From: an uncultured Eubacteriales bacterium | Lineage (GTDB): Bacteria; Bacillota; Clostridia; Oscillospirales; CAG-382 | Assembly (NCBI GenBank): GCA_934444485.1 | Contig: CAKSCN010000017.1 | Coordinates: 1 to 23,756, forward strand | Direction: 5' to 3' | DNA length: 23,756 bases | Part shown: one piece after another, positions 23,011 through 23,756 of the stretch | How positions within the stretch are numbered: the stretch's first letter is position 1 | Layout of the letters: each line of letters begins with the position of its first letter | Program-made: the position numbers and the translations under genes | The notes under the pieces: model-generated | Seen by the model: the letters and a program-made list of their open reading frames with translations, nothing else | Database searches by the model: none | Told to the model about the DNA's origin: nothing

Positions 23011-23035
23011 GCGGAGTGCATTCGGCGCACCCCGC
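23011..23035 (-). other. GC-rich hairpin without T-run after galK
   Basis: On the minus strand GCGGGGTGC (23027-23035) pairs with GCACTCCGC (23011-23019) over seven bases, nine pairs with one G-T. No T-run follows, so it is not a standard intrinsic terminator. It may stabilise an mRNA end or act with Rho. It lies between galK and the small membrane protein gene. Confidence 0.5.
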
Positions 23036-23064
23036 AGATTACCGTTATGATTTTGAAAAGGCTC

Positions 23065-23756
23065 TTACTTGCAGAGCTTATCGAGCATTACCGCACCGTA
23101 GAGACGAACCTTGAGGACGTATGCGCTGTCCTTGCCGAACACGCTTCTCATGAGTGCGTTGAACTCATCGACGTACTTGTTGGGTACAAACGCCTGCATA
23201 GTGCCGGCAAATCCGCCGCCGTGTACTCTGTAAGCCGTGTCGGGCTTATCGTTGAGAACCTCGCCGGCAAGTGCAAGAGCAAGAGATATTCCCTGCTCCT
23301 CGACGTTCTTTACGGTGAAAGCGTTCTGAAGCATGGTTGCGGAAGAAAGTCCCGACGCCCTTACGCCCTTGAGGAACGACTTGATATCGCCGTTCTTGAG
23401 CGCTTCGGTCTGAGCGGTAACTCTCTCGTTTTCGTTGCAGAAGTGGAGCGCACGCATAACGGCTCTGTCGCCGAACTTTGTTCTGAGAGTCGGAATTGCG
23501 GCGATAATATCCTTCTTGTCGATGCCTCTGAGGTAAGGCTTTCCGAAGTAGCCGGCGACAGCCTTCATCTCGGCGGGGATGGACGCATAGTCATCGTTGA
23601 GGTCGGCGTGGTTTCCGCCGGTGTTTACTATGCAGAGAGAATAGCCGTGAGCATAGAGGTCGAAGTCAAGCTTCTCGACAACGGGAGCCGCAGTATCGAG
23701 GAAGTCTATCGCAACGAAGCCCCCGACAGCGCACGCCGTCTGATCCATGAGTCCGC
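23065..23756 (-). CDS. galK: Galactokinase, C-terminal part (cut by the window edge)
   Basis: Phosphorylates galactose to galactose 1-phosphate, the first step of the Leloir pathway. About 230 residues are visible, and the open frame runs off the right edge (the codons before the first visible ATG read G-L, giving GLMDQ). Seen are the GHMP-kinase active-site region GLMDQTACAVGGFVAIDF with the catalytic aspartate, and motif 3 RVHGGGFAGTMQAFVP near the end. The N-terminal galactose-binding and ATP-loop motifs lie outside. The internal methionine in GLMDQ is not the start. A GHMP relative such as a galacturonokinase is possible but less likely. Confidence 0.85.
   Translation of the reverse strand, partial: GLMDQTACAVGGFVAIDFLDTAAPVVEKLDFDLYAHGYSLCIVNTGGNHADLNDDYASIPAEMKAVAGYFGKPYLRGIDKKDIIAAIPTLRTKFGDRAVMRALHFCNENERVTAQTEALKNGDIKSFLKGVRASGLSSATMLQNAFTVKNVEEQGISLALALAGEVLNDKPDTAYRVHGGGFAGTMQAFVPNKYVDEFNALMRSVFGKDSAYVLKVRLYGAVMLDKLCK

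Overview
The window reads as a piece of a Gram-positive, spore-forming, probably anaerobic Clostridia chromosome of moderate G+C, most likely an uncultured gut Oscillospirales or Christensenellales-like lineage. The class-level call rests on sporulation genes (spoIIP, spoIIIAF, spoIIIAG, spoIIIAH), an S-layer-homology surface protein, lipoprotein signal peptides, a WalJ/YycJ-type hydrolase, AGGAGG-type ribosome binding sites and sigma-A promoters that are often of the extended -10 type. The family-level placement is only an impression. About 19 genes fill nearly all of the window. I found no tRNA, rRNA, CRISPR array, transposase, phage or recognisable defence genes.

Layout. 1-2574, rightward: a short RluA-type pseudouridine synthase, then a lipoprotein solute-binding protein without permeases, ended by a hairpin terminator. 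2578-6144, leftward: a 1188-residue secreted protein with two related N-terminal modules, S-layer homology repeats and a right-handed beta-helix. 6285-13234, rightward: a LOG-family protein and an alpha/beta hydrolase in one operon; a six-helix membrane protein of unknown function; a metallo-beta-lactamase-fold hydrolase; a 79-residue orphan; guaB (IMP dehydrogenase); and a secreted protein whose C-terminal half looks like a polysaccharide deacetylase that has lost its catalytic motifs. From 13256 to the right edge everything is leftward: an acyl carrier protein encoded behind an AMP-forming acyl-acid ligase; a YfcE-type phosphodiesterase behind a leucine-rich-repeat lipoprotein; a second leucine-rich-repeat protein with an octapeptide-repeat acidic tail; spoIIP-spoIIIAF-spoIIIAG-spoIIIAH; a WalJ-like hydrolase with a small membrane protein; and the C-terminal part of galactokinase, cut by the window edge.

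How the genes work together. Much of the window concerns the cell envelope: an S-layer-anchored carbohydrate-active-type protein, a pseudo-deacetylase, two exported leucine-rich-repeat proteins, a WalJ-like protein, and the forespore engulfment and channel proteins SpoIIP and SpoIIIAF-AH. The ligase plus carrier protein look like a self-contained unit for charging free acyl chains onto an ACP. guaB (GTP synthesis) and galK (galactose catabolism) are ordinary metabolism.

I see no clear new multi-gene system. The observations most worth a second look are the motif-less NodB-like protein beside guaB, the dedicated acyl-ligase/ACP pair with a palindrome next to its promoter, the spoIIP-led partial spoIIIA cluster, the modular S-layer beta-helix protein, and the 24-bp-repeat tail of the second leucine-rich-repeat protein.
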